Positions 33,962 through 43,437 of a stretch of DNA of 64,000 nt are shown piece by piece. The notes beneath the pieces are model-generated. The model searched no databases and had not been told where the DNA came from. It saw only the letters and a program-made list of their open reading frames with translations. The position numbers and the translations under genes were made by a program. Source of the stretch: an uncultured Salinimicrobium sp. Its GTDB lineage: Bacteria; Bacteroidota; Bacteroidia; Flavobacteriales; Flavobacteriaceae. Location of the stretch: positions 99,528 through 163,527 of the forward strand of contig CAMPKA010000005.1 of assembly GCA_946887075.1 (NCBI GenBank), written 5' to 3'. Positions within the stretch are counted from its first letter, which is position 1. Each line of letters starts with the position of its first letter.

Positions 33962-35161
33962 TTAAAATCCGAAGAGCGCTTCCAGTTTATTATCTAGTTC
34001 CTCCGGTTCTAAATTTTTGGCAAGTATGGTCCCGTCCTTGTCGATCAAATAAGTCGTGGGTAGGAAGGGTACGGCATATAAAGTCCCTATATCTGATGGA
34101 AAGCCTGGCCGGTTAAAGGTATCCACCACATGGACCCATTTTGTCTGGTCTTCTTCAATAGCCTTTTTCCAGGCCTCATGATCACTATCCGTCGAGACTG
34201 CCACTACTTCAAACCCCTTGTCTTTATATTTTGAGTATACCTGTTTCAAATGCGGATAGGAAGCCCGGCAGGGTTTACACCAGGACGCCCAGAAATCTAT
34301 CAAAATATATTTGTCCTCAATGTCTGAAAGAGAAAAGGCTGTGCCTGTCGGGGTTTTCAAGGTAAAATCCGGGGCTTTGGCCCCTGGACTGGTGCGTTTT
34401 ATTGCTTGGTATTCGTTGTCAAAATAGCGATACATGCTGGTTCTTCTGGCGGCTCCGGAAAGAAGTTTCGTAATTTCCTCCATGTCTGCCAGGGACAGTT
34501 GCCGCTCCGAAAACATATATCCGAGGACATAAGGGCTCACGGCAGAATTGGGATGTTTTTCAAGAAATTCCAATTTTGATTTTAGTAATGCTGCCGATCT
34601 TTCGTCGGCAAGACCCTGGAGCTTTTCCAAAGCCTCATACAGTTCTTTACTTTTTTTGGAGTCTCTGTTTTGCTGTGCTTCATTATACTCCTTCTGAAGC
34701 CTGGACAGCTCCGAATACTTCGGGTTGTCGAGAATGGCCTGTTCCTTGACCTTCTGAGCCGTAAATAAAGCATTCATCGCAGATCCTTTTATAGTTGTAT
34801 TGGGACCAGTGAATCTGTCAAATGGGACTGTGGGATCAATGGCAACTTCTATCTCGGTATTGTCCAAAAATAAAGGTATATAATGATCCCCGGTATGCAA
34901 AAGAACCTGGTCCGGCACCTCTATAACTCCTCTAAAGATGAATTTACCATTTTTGATGGTGGTACTATCAAGGATCCTGGTGGATCTGGTCAGCACATCG
35001 TGCTCTTTGAGATATATTTTGCCCTCATCAATTCCTTTGATCATCCCGTTGATCACATAACCTGGTGATATTTGGGCATATGTAAAAGCTTTCGCAATAC
35101 TGTTGTTCCAGAACATCATGGCGATAGCGAAAATCGAGATAGATAATATTCGAGATGTCAT
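33962..35161 (-). CDS. TlpA-type thioredoxin with DUF4369 N-terminus (copy 1)
   Basis: This 399-residue secreted protein has a signal peptide near residues 1-24. Residues about 30-140 form a DUF4369 beta-sandwich (YVINGMIKGIDEGKIYLKEH), followed by a helical linker (KYSELSRLQKEYNEAQQNRD). A TlpA/AhpC-like domain then reads GAKAPDFTLKTPTGTAF, LIDFWASWCKPCRASYPHL (CxxC) and PTTYLIDKDGTILA. Its ATG overlaps the stop of the upstream TlpA gene (ATGA). A periplasmic disulfide reductase, probably fed by DsbD, is expected. Copy number in the cluster is high. Confidence 0.88.
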   Translation of the reverse strand: MTSRILSISIFAIAMMFWNNSIAKAFTYAQISPGYVINGMIKGIDEGKIYLKEHDVLTRSTRILDSTTIKNGKFIFRGVIEVPDQVLLHTGDHYIPLFLDNTEIEVAIDPTVPFDRFTGPNTTIKGSAMNALFTAQKVKEQAILDNPKYSELSRLQKEYNEAQQNRDSKKSKELYEALEKLQGLADERSAALLKSKLEFLEKHPNSAVSPYVLGYMFSERQLSLADMEEITKLLSGAARRTSMYRYFDNEYQAIKRTSPGAKAPDFTLKTPTGTAFSLSDIEDKYILIDFWASWCKPCRASYPHLKQVYSKYKDKGFEVVAVSTDSDHEAWKKAIEEDQTKWVHVVDTFNRPGFPSDIGTLYAVPFLPTTYLIDKDGTILAKNLEPEELDNKLEALFGF

Positions 35162-36264
35162 TTTTTTGAATCTTTATTGTTATTGGACTTCGCCAGTACT
35201 TCTGCAAGTTTTTCATGTAAGGCTGCTCCCCGGAGATTTCTCGCGATAATGTTCCCCTCCGGGCTGATCAGTAATGACTGCGGAATTGCCTGGATTCCAT
35301 AATAGGAGGAGATTTCATTTTCAAAACCTTTCAAATCTGAAACCTGAACCCAGGGGAGCTTGTCCTCTTTGATCGCCTTTTTCCATCGGTCCTCCTTATC
35401 ATCAAGTGAAACCCCCAGAATAGTGAAGTTTTGGTCTTTATAGGTGTTATAGGCTTTCAGGAGGTTCGGATTCTCTGCCCTGCAGGGACCACACCAACTT
35501 GCCCAGAAATCTATCAGGACCAGTTTGCCATTGTAGTCGCTGAGTCTGACCGGATTGCCCTTGTCATCATTTTGAACAAAATCAGGGATGGAAGCACCAA
35601 TAATACTCCTTTTAAGTACTTCTACCCGTTCTGCCAAATGCTGACCTGCTCCCGTTTGAAGCACCTTGGAACCCAGCAATTCATAAAACCCTTTAACTTC
35701 TTCGTAACCGTTCACCACCGCTTTATCACTCACCAGGAACAGGCTGAACATACTCTCAGGATGAGCAGCTACATATTTCTTGGCAGCCTGGTCCCGTAAT
35801 GACCGTAGATGCTCAATTCTTTTTTCAACCGTCCCCTTCTCCTCGTCGGAGGCTGAATGTAGTGCTTGATAAGCCTTGTTCATTTCCTCTGTAATTTCAC
35901 TGATGGATTCGCGGTAAGCTTCTGCCTCATCCTGTATGGAGGACCCGGTGACTTCAAAAGAATCATAATCCTCCGGATTTCCCTGAATAGTGATATTCCC
36001 AGCCTCGGCAAAGAAATCGAAATACCTGGTAGCAAACATCAGATACACCTTTTGAGGTTCTTTCATTTCCGCGGTCCAGGTAAATTTCCCGTCGACGGGA
36101 AGGATGGTGTCGGATACGGGTTCACCATCTTTCATATAAGAGATCATGAACTGCTCAACCTCCGTACCCACGAGAGTGCCGCTCACTTTCACTTGCTGGG
36201 CTAAAACGCCATGCACGGAACAAAAAATCATGATCAAACCAATACTCAGTTTTAATGTCTTCAT
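35158..36264 (-). CDS. TlpA-type thioredoxin with DUF4369 N-terminus (copy 2)
   Basis: This 368-residue exported protein has a cleavable signal ending VLAQQ. The DUF4369 sandwich (VKVSGTLVGTEVEQFMISYMKDGE) precedes a helix-rich spacer (EITEEMNKAYQALHSASDEEK). The TlpA domain shows DFVQNDDKGNPVRLSDYNGKL, IDFWASWCGPCRAENPNLL with a canonical CGPC centre, and AIPQSLLISPEGNIIA with the cis-Pro loop. CGPC is closest to bacterial thioredoxin, which suggests a reducing role. It overlaps copy 1 by four bases. Confidence 0.88.
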   Translation of the reverse strand: MKTLKLSIGLIMIFCSVHGVLAQQVKVSGTLVGTEVEQFMISYMKDGEPVSDTILPVDGKFTWTAEMKEPQKVYLMFATRYFDFFAEAGNITIQGNPEDYDSFEVTGSSIQDEAEAYRESISEITEEMNKAYQALHSASDEEKGTVEKRIEHLRSLRDQAAKKYVAAHPESMFSLFLVSDKAVVNGYEEVKGFYELLGSKVLQTGAGQHLAERVEVLKRSIIGASIPDFVQNDDKGNPVRLSDYNGKLVLIDFWASWCGPCRAENPNLLKAYNTYKDQNFTILGVSLDDKEDRWKKAIKEDKLPWVQVSDLKGFENEISSYYGIQAIPQSLLISPEGNIIARNLRGAALHEKLAEVLAKSNNNKDSKK

Positions 36265-36290
36265 CGTTTTAATATTTTGAAATGATATAA

Positions 36291-37502
36291 TTAGTTGCCA
36301 AAAATTTCGGCTAGTTTTTTATCCAAGGCCTCATCGCTCTCCCCGCCTCCGCCATAGCGGCCGACAACAATCCCGTCGGGTCCTACAAGTATCTTAGTCG
36401 GAAGCGTAGAAATGTTATAACCTCCACTTACCCCATCATCTACCAGTTTGTAACCTCCACCCGACCTGTCGATTTTCATCCCCCTCAGCACATGGCGCCA
36501 GACTCCGATACTATCCTCCTTTACGGCCTTTCTCCACGCCTCCGGATTGCTGTCGTCATCCGACACTCCCAATATCTCCAGACCTTTTGGATGGTATTTC
36601 GCGTAGAGATCCCGCAAATGAGGATTTCCTTTTCTACAGGGTACGCACCACGAGGCCCAGAAATCGATCAAGAGGTACTGACCTCTGAAGTCTTCAAGTT
36701 TTATCGGTTCTCCGTTGATATCTACAGTATTAAAGTCCCCGGCCACTGCCCCGGGAATTCCCTTCGACATATCCTCGATGTCTTTTTCCATTCGGTCCGC
36801 CCTTTCACCGGTTCTGAATTCCTCTGGAAAGTTCTCGTAAATGGCCCTGGCCTCTTCCTGGGAAAACTCGTTTAAAACAAACGGGAAATTCAGAAAACTG
36901 ATGTAAGATTGAGGGTTGTTCAGGATAAATGCTTTTTGTGCCTCTGTGACTTCATTATAATAGGGCTCAAGGTCATTCCTCAGCTCGTCGTCTTTCCATT
37001 TCAATTCCTTTTTCTCTTCTTCCGTAGTCGCTTTCCCGATTTTTTCCCAATTCTCCATAAAGGCTGCATGTTCTTTGGCATACTTCTCCTTGATCTGAGC
37101 AAGGGTCTTTTGCAATGAATAATAATCTTCCATGGTCTGGGATCCCGTAAGTTTAGCTTCCTTAATCCTGGCTACGTCCAGATCCAGATCCATTACTCCA
37201 GGTTCCAGATAGAGAGAAACAAACGCTTCCTCCCTGTAGTCGATCTCTGGCTGGGGAGACAGATAAATTTCCTTGACGGGCTCCTCAATCTTACCTTCCA
37301 GGGTGAAATTTCCGTCATTTACCTCCAAGGTATCTATCTTCACAGCCCCGTCGTTATAGCTGATGGCATAGAGCATTCCCGATTCCATTCCTTTAACTTC
37401 TCCAATGAGCCGGTATTCATTTTCCGCGAGAGACTTTTCATTTTCGCAGGAAATCGCAATGGGAGCCAGTAGGGCAAACAAAAAAATCTTAATTTTCTTC
37501 AT
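36291..37502 (-). CDS. TlpA-type thioredoxin lipoprotein with DUF4369 N-terminus (copy 3)
   Basis: This 403-residue protein starts MKKIKIFLFALLAPIAISC, a lipoprotein signal with a lipobox Cys, so it is membrane-anchored, unlike its two downstream relatives. The DUF4369 domain (EYRLIGEVKGMESGMLYAIS) and a long charged helical segment follow. The redox domain reads LIDFWASWCVPCRKGNPHLR with CVPC, and TLPTKILVGPDGIVVGRYGGGG with an unusual glycine-rich loop. It is 26 bases upstream of copy 2 and 138 bases after the MORN gene. Likely a periplasm-facing thiol reductase. Confidence 0.88.
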   Translation of the reverse strand: MKKIKIFLFALLAPIAISCENEKSLAENEYRLIGEVKGMESGMLYAISYNDGAVKIDTLEVNDGNFTLEGKIEEPVKEIYLSPQPEIDYREEAFVSLYLEPGVMDLDLDVARIKEAKLTGSQTMEDYYSLQKTLAQIKEKYAKEHAAFMENWEKIGKATTEEEKKELKWKDDELRNDLEPYYNEVTEAQKAFILNNPQSYISFLNFPFVLNEFSQEEARAIYENFPEEFRTGERADRMEKDIEDMSKGIPGAVAGDFNTVDINGEPIKLEDFRGQYLLIDFWASWCVPCRKGNPHLRDLYAKYHPKGLEILGVSDDDSNPEAWRKAVKEDSIGVWRHVLRGMKIDRSGGGYKLVDDGVSGGYNISTLPTKILVGPDGIVVGRYGGGGESDEALDKKLAEIFGN

Positions 37503-37640
37503 GGTTATTGTTTATAGTTAAACTATTCAGGCTTGAGTTCTTTTTGATCAGAGATTCCACTGGGACCTTTCAACATGAGTCAGTTAGTTCCTCAGGAGGA
37601 TGGGTGTCAAATCGGATTCTGTCATTTGATTTAAAGTCTT

Positions 37641-38306
37641 TCAATTCTCGAGGCCTTTGATATTGGTAATATTTGTTGTTACATCCCAACTTCCCTTGTT
37701 GAAAATTTCGAACTCAATGAACTGACCACCAAAGTAGACCTTGGCTTTGAATGGAAATATGACATCCTCGAGTTCAATGAAGTCGAAAGAATTCACTAAA
37801 GTGGTATAATTCCCATGGTGCATTACAACGTTTGCAGTTGGATTACGAACCGAATTCTGATCTTCCTTCAGGTATAAACGGATGGACTGATCCTCCCGGT
37901 CTCTTTGCACGATGGAATAGGAAGAAACATTCTGGGATTTATCGATCTCTTCAAATGGCTCTTCATATTGGCCCGAATATTCCCCTTTCTTCCAATATCC
38001 GATCTCAACAGTACCCTCATGGTGAGTAAACTTGCCTTTTCCGTCCATTTCTCCATTGTCCCATTCCCCTTCGTAAACATCTCCGTTTTTCCAGGTATAG
38101 ATGCCATATCCTTCGGGAAGGCCTTTTTTAAAGTCCCCGCTGTACGTATCGCTACCCTCAGCGATCCCCTCTCCATGAGCTTTACCTCTTTTACAATCTC
38201 CTGAATATTTCTGGTCAATGCCTTTCTTCAACACTTTACATTCCTGAGCTTCAGAACTATAAAAACCACTGAATAAAATAATTACAGCTAGGATAAACTT
38301 CTTCAT
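37641..38306 (-). CDS. Secreted MORN-repeat protein
   Basis: The ATG at 38306 (MKKFILAVIILFSGFYSSEAQ) gives 221 residues with a signal peptide. Residues 25-110 hold three to four MORN repeats, seen as YSGDCKRGKAHGEGIAEGSD, YSGDFKKGLPEGYGIYTWKNG, YEGEWDNGEMDGKGKFTHHEG and IGYWKKGEYSGQYEEP. MORN repeats bind lipid or act as protein scaffolds. The C-terminal 90 residues are a beta-rich domain with no match I recognise. It sits between SusD and the TlpA genes, an unusual companion for an uptake locus. Confidence 0.85.
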   Translation of the reverse strand: MKKFILAVIILFSGFYSSEAQECKVLKKGIDQKYSGDCKRGKAHGEGIAEGSDTYSGDFKKGLPEGYGIYTWKNGDVYEGEWDNGEMDGKGKFTHHEGTVEIGYWKKGEYSGQYEEPFEEIDKSQNVSSYSIVQRDREDQSIRLYLKEDQNSVRNPTANVVMHHGNYTTLVNSFDFIELEDVIFPFKAKVYFGGQFIEFEIFNKGSWDVTTNITNIKGLEN

Positions 38307-38365
38307 AAACCTGTTTTTGTAAATGGCCTCCGGCAATATACCAGAGGCCACTTGAGTTAAAGCAT

Positions 38366-39841
38366 TTAATAGGAAGGATTTTGTATCACAATATTGTTTG
38401 AAACATCGATAGACTCCTGCGGAATGGGTAAGATGAATTTGTCAGGGTTGGTGGCCGTGGGTTTCACGTCAGATACCTGGAAGCCCTGACCAAACCCATC
38501 GATGTAGTCATAACGGATCAAATCAAACCAGCTCTCCCCCCCTTCGGCGTACAATTCAGCTAATTTTTCCAAACGTACGGCTGTCAGAAATTGATCCAAA
38601 TCAATTGTCGACGGATAGGGCTCAGCTCCTGCTCTTGTTCGGACCGTATTTAGAGCCTCCAAAGCTTCCGGAGTCACAGCATTGTTCGCTCTTGCATGTG
38701 CCTCTGCGAAAATCAGGTATACCTCTGCCATCCGCATATGATAAATCATTTCATAGTCCCCGAGAGTAAAATAGGTGGTATATTTCGTGGAGTAGAACCC
38801 GCCGTAAGAAGGATTGGGGAAGAAAATAGATTCCCTTTGCTCTCCCATGATTTCGATGTCTTCACCGTCCACGTTTAAAGTACCTGTAACAGCATCAAAG
38901 TAATTCTGGGTGATGGTTGCTGAAAAGCCACTGTAGAAATTTCCTATTCCTATGCCTGCATCAGGTTCACCACTGGTACCGTACAGGATCTCCGAACTTT
39001 CGAAAATTGCAGGCGAATCATGTTGATCAAAGATCGCGGTATATACCGGTTCAAGCTGAAACTCCGGATTCGGATTCTCTATGATTTCCATTGCAAGGGT
39101 AGCTGCTTCCTGGTAGTCTCCCTTGTAAAGTAACACTTTGGCTTTTAGTGCTTTTGCAAATGTTTTGTTGGTGTATCTCTTGGATCGCAGGTCAGGAGCA
39201 TTTGAAATGGCTTCGTCCAGATCCGCCAGAATAGCCTCGTAGGTTTCTGCAACTGTATTTCTCGGATATGCTGCAGCTGATTTCACTGGTTCTAACCTGA
39301 CATTTATACCGTACTCTGAGCTTTCGTCGTAGAACTGACCGAACAACCTTAACAGGTACAAATGACCCAAAGCCCTTAAAATCTTAGCCTCAGCCAGTAT
39401 TTCTGATTGTCTATCAGGGGTATTAAAAGCACTGGCGTCCAATTTTTCTACAGCAGCTATCAACCAGTTGGTCCTGTTGATCAGGTCGTACAATCCGGTG
39501 TAAACTCTTAAGGTAGTTTGGGCACCTGAAGCCAGCGGTTCATTTTTTATCCAACCGGATTCTTCCGGACGGCTTGCATAGAATGGTCCAGCGGTGCTAT
39601 ATCCACTCAGAATATCTGGAATCAGGAACATTTCTGGAAAGGCACCTCCTGAACTTTTCTGACGGAATGCTGCATAGGCACCCACCAAAGCAAGCTCTGC
39701 AGTTTTTTCACTGGTTATTGCCGTTTCGGCATCGAGAGCATATAAAGGTTCGTAATCCTCCAGTTCTTCCGTTAGCTGGCAGGATGTCACGCTGAGCAAA
39801 ATTCCCAGCAACATGAGATAAATATTTATTTTGCTTTTCAT
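38366..39841 (-). CDS. SusD/RagB family outer-membrane lipoprotein (locus A)
   Basis: This 491-residue protein begins MKSKINIYLMLLGILLSVTSC, a lipoprotein signal with lipobox Cys, and is presumably displayed on the outer-membrane surface. SusD-type features are AETAITSEKTAELALVGAYAAFRQ near the N-terminus, TPR-like helices (AEAKILRALGHLYLLRLFGQ), and the C-terminal RLEKLAELYAEGGESWFDLIRYDYIDGFG with FILPIPQESIDVSNNIVIQNPSY. It forms the substrate-binding lid on the SusC channel, encoded 40 bases upstream. Cargo is unknown; context favours peptides. Confidence 0.95.
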   Translation of the reverse strand: MKSKINIYLMLLGILLSVTSCQLTEELEDYEPLYALDAETAITSEKTAELALVGAYAAFRQKSSGGAFPEMFLIPDILSGYSTAGPFYASRPEESGWIKNEPLASGAQTTLRVYTGLYDLINRTNWLIAAVEKLDASAFNTPDRQSEILAEAKILRALGHLYLLRLFGQFYDESSEYGINVRLEPVKSAAAYPRNTVAETYEAILADLDEAISNAPDLRSKRYTNKTFAKALKAKVLLYKGDYQEAATLAMEIIENPNPEFQLEPVYTAIFDQHDSPAIFESSEILYGTSGEPDAGIGIGNFYSGFSATITQNYFDAVTGTLNVDGEDIEIMGEQRESIFFPNPSYGGFYSTKYTTYFTLGDYEMIYHMRMAEVYLIFAEAHARANNAVTPEALEALNTVRTRAGAEPYPSTIDLDQFLTAVRLEKLAELYAEGGESWFDLIRYDYIDGFGQGFQVSDVKPTATNPDKFILPIPQESIDVSNNIVIQNPSY

Positions 39842-39881
39842 CTTTGGATTTATTAAAGTTTTTAAAGGATTTTATATGCTC

Positions 39882-42800
39882 TCACATGGTAATGTTGAGA
39901 GAAAGTGTAAAGGATCTGGTGTTGGGATAAGACATTCCTTCGTCCATATTGAAATTTGTTGTTCTACCCGCAAATCCAAAGCTCCTTACATCCTCAGGAT
40001 CCAGTCCGGGATAATCCGTAATCGTAATGAGATTATTACCACTTAGGGATAACCTCGTATTGGTAACCCCAAGGTTATCAAACCATGTCCTTGGTAGGTT
40101 GTATCCGATGGAGGCTGACCTCAGTCTGATATAGGAAGCATCCACCACAGAACGTGAGGTAGCTGTATAACCATTTGTCGGTGAACCATGTCTTGCATAT
40201 GGCGCATCAGTGTTGTCCGGGGACCAGGCATCATATATGAGGGTCGTTTGATTGCTGAGTACGTCGATGTAGTACAGGTTGGATATCGGCTGATATTGTC
40301 GGTCGATTCCCTGAACAAAGTTCCAGTTCATAGTAAAACTCCAATTCCTGAAGGTCGCATGATTGTTCCACCCTCCAAAAAAATCGGGAGTCGGATCACC
40401 AATGGGGCCTCTGTCTTCCGTTGTGACTACGCCATCTCCGGAGATGTCACGAAAAATATAATCCCCCGGCTGGGTTAAAGAGGACTGGTAAACGCCTCCC
40501 GCAGCCTCATTCAGCGCGTCAATTTCTTCCTGTGTCTGTGCGATCTTTATGACATCGTACCCAGTGATGACCCCTATGGGTTCCCCTTCGATTACCCCCG
40601 ACTGGTTACCGGCATTTGCCCCATAAAGATTATCAACCTTATTGGTGACCGTTGAGAGGTTTAGGGAAGAATTCCAGGTGAAATTATTACTTCGGACGAT
40701 ATCGGCTCCGAGGGTAAATTCCCATCCTTTGTTGGATACATCAGCTATATTGGTGTTCCAGGCTAAAGTTCCGGTTTCCGATGGGATTGGAAAAAACAGT
40801 ATAATTCCGGAAGTGTTCTTTTCATAATAGATGACTTCCCCCTGAATTCTGTTCTCGAGTAATCCGAATTCCACCGCAAGATCAAGTTGGTCCGTTTCCT
40901 CCCACCTGATCCCGGTATTTGGAACGCCCGTTACAGCAATTCCATTGATCCCATCATAAAAGGAGTCATTGTTCTCCAGAGACTGATAATATGCCAGGTA
41001 AGTAAAGGACGGCAAGTTGTCGGATCCTACCCTACCGGCGGAAGCCCTGATTTTGAGATAATTGATGAATTCACTGTTGAAGAAAGCTTCATTATGAACA
41101 TTCCAGGCCAAAGCCCCGGAAGGAAAAAATCCATACTGATTGTCAGGACCGAATTTTGTAGAACCGTCCCTTCGAGCTGTAAATGTTGCCAGGTAACGAT
41201 CATCATAACTGTAATTTATTCTTCCAAACACCGAATTGAGGCCCTGCTGTAGACTTTCACTGCTTGCCTCATCAAAGAAACTGGCAGAATTGATGTCAAC
41301 CAGCACATCATCATCAGGGAAACCTCTGTAGGTCTGAGCTTCCGCATCATAGCGATTTCGGTCCCAGGAAACTCCAACGACTGCGTCTATGGAATGATCG
41401 CCAATGATCTTATTATAGTTCAGCGTATTTGCGAAAGTAGTGGACCAACTCCTGTTGGTCTGCACTCCCAGGGTAGCTCCAGGTCTTGCATAGTACAACC
41501 CGTAGAACAAGGCATTCGAACTCATGGAGGTGTTAAAAATATCTGACCTGTCCTCATTGAGCCCGATGTTCAGCTGTGACTTGAATCTTAGATCTTCAAA
41601 TAATTGTAATTCACCATAAATGGTACCATACAGGTTCTTAGAAATGGCTTTGTTCCTGGTTTGTTTTCCATCTCCAAGTGCTGTATACTGTTCTCCGTAT
41701 GGACCTTGATAGGAGGCAAAAGTCCCATCCTCATTATAGGGGGGTAAATCCGGCCTGAATCCGCCGTACTGGGACAATCCCGAAAAGCCATTACTCTTAT
41801 TGATGGAATAATTATAATTTAAGGAAGTACCTACCTTGAAGTTTTCCGTAACATTGGCGTCGAGGTTTCCACTGAAGGTATAACGTTTGAAATTGTTATC
41901 GATCATTACCCCATCCTGGTCCGAGACCCCGAAGGAGGTGAAATAATTCACATTCTGCGTTCCACCACTCACATTAAAGTTATATTCCGTCCAAAGGGCA
42001 TTCTCATTGATGATCAGCTCTTGCCAGTCTGTATCTGCAGTTCCAAAGAAACTGCCCGGATCACTTACTATGGCATATTGATCGGGAAAATAAATAGGCC
42101 AAAAACTTTCTGGATACTCATCCAGGACTGCCTGGGCATTTATGGTCGCCCAGTCTATATATTCAGATGCGCTTAAATAGTCATAGGTATCGATAGGATT
42201 CTGAATGGTAGTACTTGCATTAAAGGAAAATCTCGGTGCCTGATTGCGTTTTCCTCTTTTCGTCGTTATGATCACCACGCCATTTGCAGCTCTGGATCCA
42301 TAAATGGCGGCAGCCGACGCATCTTTCAGAACATCAATTCTTTCTATGTCGTTAGGGTTTATAGTCAGAAGCGGATTTTCGCTCTCACCATAGTTGATCA
42401 GTCCCAGAGCCTCTGTGTTCGGAGTGGTGACAATCGGGACTCCGTCCACAACGTAAAGGGGCTGATTATCTCCTCTGATTTGGCTTAAACCCCTGATATG
42501 AACAAAGGCTCCAGCTCCAGGCTGTCCACCTCTACTTTGGACATGGACTCCCGCTATTTTTCCCATCAGGGCCTGATCTATGGTCTGCCTCTGAATTTGT
42601 TGGATGTCTTCCGAATCTATAGAACCAACGGATCCGGTCAAATCCCTTTTCCTGGTGGTACCATATCCTACAACCAGGACTTCATCCAGTTTATCTACTG
42701 ATTCCTTCAGCGAAAAATTAAAATCCTGGTCCTCGCTTTCAATCTTTCGGTATTCATAGTTATACCCCATGGCCAAAACACCTATATAATGACCTATCTG

Positions 42801-43358
42801 ACCCTGAATTGTAAATTCTCCTTCTAAGTTTGCGGTTGCACCTCTTACGATGAAATCTTTTACCGCATTCCTTTGTGTTGGCTCATAATCCGTGACAAAG
42901 ACAGTTGCTCCAGGGATTGGTTCTCCTTCTGAATTGGTCACTACTCCTGAAATGGGGAAAGTTTCCTGAACCAGGGGTCTGGAAATTGAGGAAGTCTTTT
43001 TTCTTAGAATAATGATATTATCACTGAACTCATAGGTTAGACCTGAGGACGCCAAGGCCTTGTTCAGAACATCTCTTGTTTTTACAAAACCGGGTTCGAG
43101 TTCCACTTTTGGCGCTCCCTGTATGGAACTGTAATTATAAAAGAACTGATAGTTCGTTTGGACTTCGATCAGATCAAAGATCTCCTCAATCGAAAAGGCT
43201 TTCTTTTTTTCCACGCGGACAACGGCATCCTGAGAATGTATCCGATTCGGGTTCAGAGCAAAAATGGTGCTGCAGAAAAGGAAAAAGAAAACCTTTGTCA
43301 GGAACTGTTTCGTCTTCTTTAGCCGGGAAAATAAGGCGGAGGGGTTGTAGTTTTTCAT
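39882..43358 (-). CDS. SusC/RagA TonB-linked outer-membrane transporter (locus A)
   Basis: This 1158-residue protein is long for the family because it has an N-terminal STN signalling domain (KKKAFSIEEIFDLIEVQTNYQFFYNY, residues about 50-115) beyond the signal peptide. Next are a carboxypeptidase-like sandwich (PISGVVTNSEGEPIPGATV), the plug with LYVVDGVPIVTTPN and DVLKDASAAAIYGSRAANGV, and a 22-strand barrel ending in an aromatic residue pattern. The STN domain would contact the FecR anti-sigma factor upstream and so switch on the ECF sigma factor when cargo binds. Energy comes from TonB. Confidence 0.95.
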   Translation of the reverse strand: MKNYNPSALFSRLKKTKQFLTKVFFFLFCSTIFALNPNRIHSQDAVVRVEKKKAFSIEEIFDLIEVQTNYQFFYNYSSIQGAPKVELEPGFVKTRDVLNKALASSGLTYEFSDNIIILRKKTSSISRPLVQETFPISGVVTNSEGEPIPGATVFVTDYEPTQRNAVKDFIVRGATANLEGEFTIQGQIGHYIGVLAMGYNYEYRKIESEDQDFNFSLKESVDKLDEVLVVGYGTTRKRDLTGSVGSIDSEDIQQIQRQTIDQALMGKIAGVHVQSRGGQPGAGAFVHIRGLSQIRGDNQPLYVVDGVPIVTTPNTEALGLINYGESENPLLTINPNDIERIDVLKDASAAAIYGSRAANGVVIITTKRGKRNQAPRFSFNASTTIQNPIDTYDYLSASEYIDWATINAQAVLDEYPESFWPIYFPDQYAIVSDPGSFFGTADTDWQELIINENALWTEYNFNVSGGTQNVNYFTSFGVSDQDGVMIDNNFKRYTFSGNLDANVTENFKVGTSLNYNYSINKSNGFSGLSQYGGFRPDLPPYNEDGTFASYQGPYGEQYTALGDGKQTRNKAISKNLYGTIYGELQLFEDLRFKSQLNIGLNEDRSDIFNTSMSSNALFYGLYYARPGATLGVQTNRSWSTTFANTLNYNKIIGDHSIDAVVGVSWDRNRYDAEAQTYRGFPDDDVLVDINSASFFDEASSESLQQGLNSVFGRINYSYDDRYLATFTARRDGSTKFGPDNQYGFFPSGALAWNVHNEAFFNSEFINYLKIRASAGRVGSDNLPSFTYLAYYQSLENNDSFYDGINGIAVTGVPNTGIRWEETDQLDLAVEFGLLENRIQGEVIYYEKNTSGIILFFPIPSETGTLAWNTNIADVSNKGWEFTLGADIVRSNNFTWNSSLNLSTVTNKVDNLYGANAGNQSGVIEGEPIGVITGYDVIKIAQTQEEIDALNEAAGGVYQSSLTQPGDYIFRDISGDGVVTTEDRGPIGDPTPDFFGGWNNHATFRNWSFTMNWNFVQGIDRQYQPISNLYYIDVLSNQTTLIYDAWSPDNTDAPYARHGSPTNGYTATSRSVVDASYIRLRSASIGYNLPRTWFDNLGVTNTRLSLSGNNLITITDYPGLDPEDVRSFGFAGRTTNFNMDEGMSYPNTRSFTLSLNITM

Positions 43359-43437
43359 AAAGTGATAAATAAGATTGGTTGGTTAAAATCATTAGGGAAA
43401 ACCATCTTTTCCTTTCGGGCAGGAGCTTCTGTATTCT

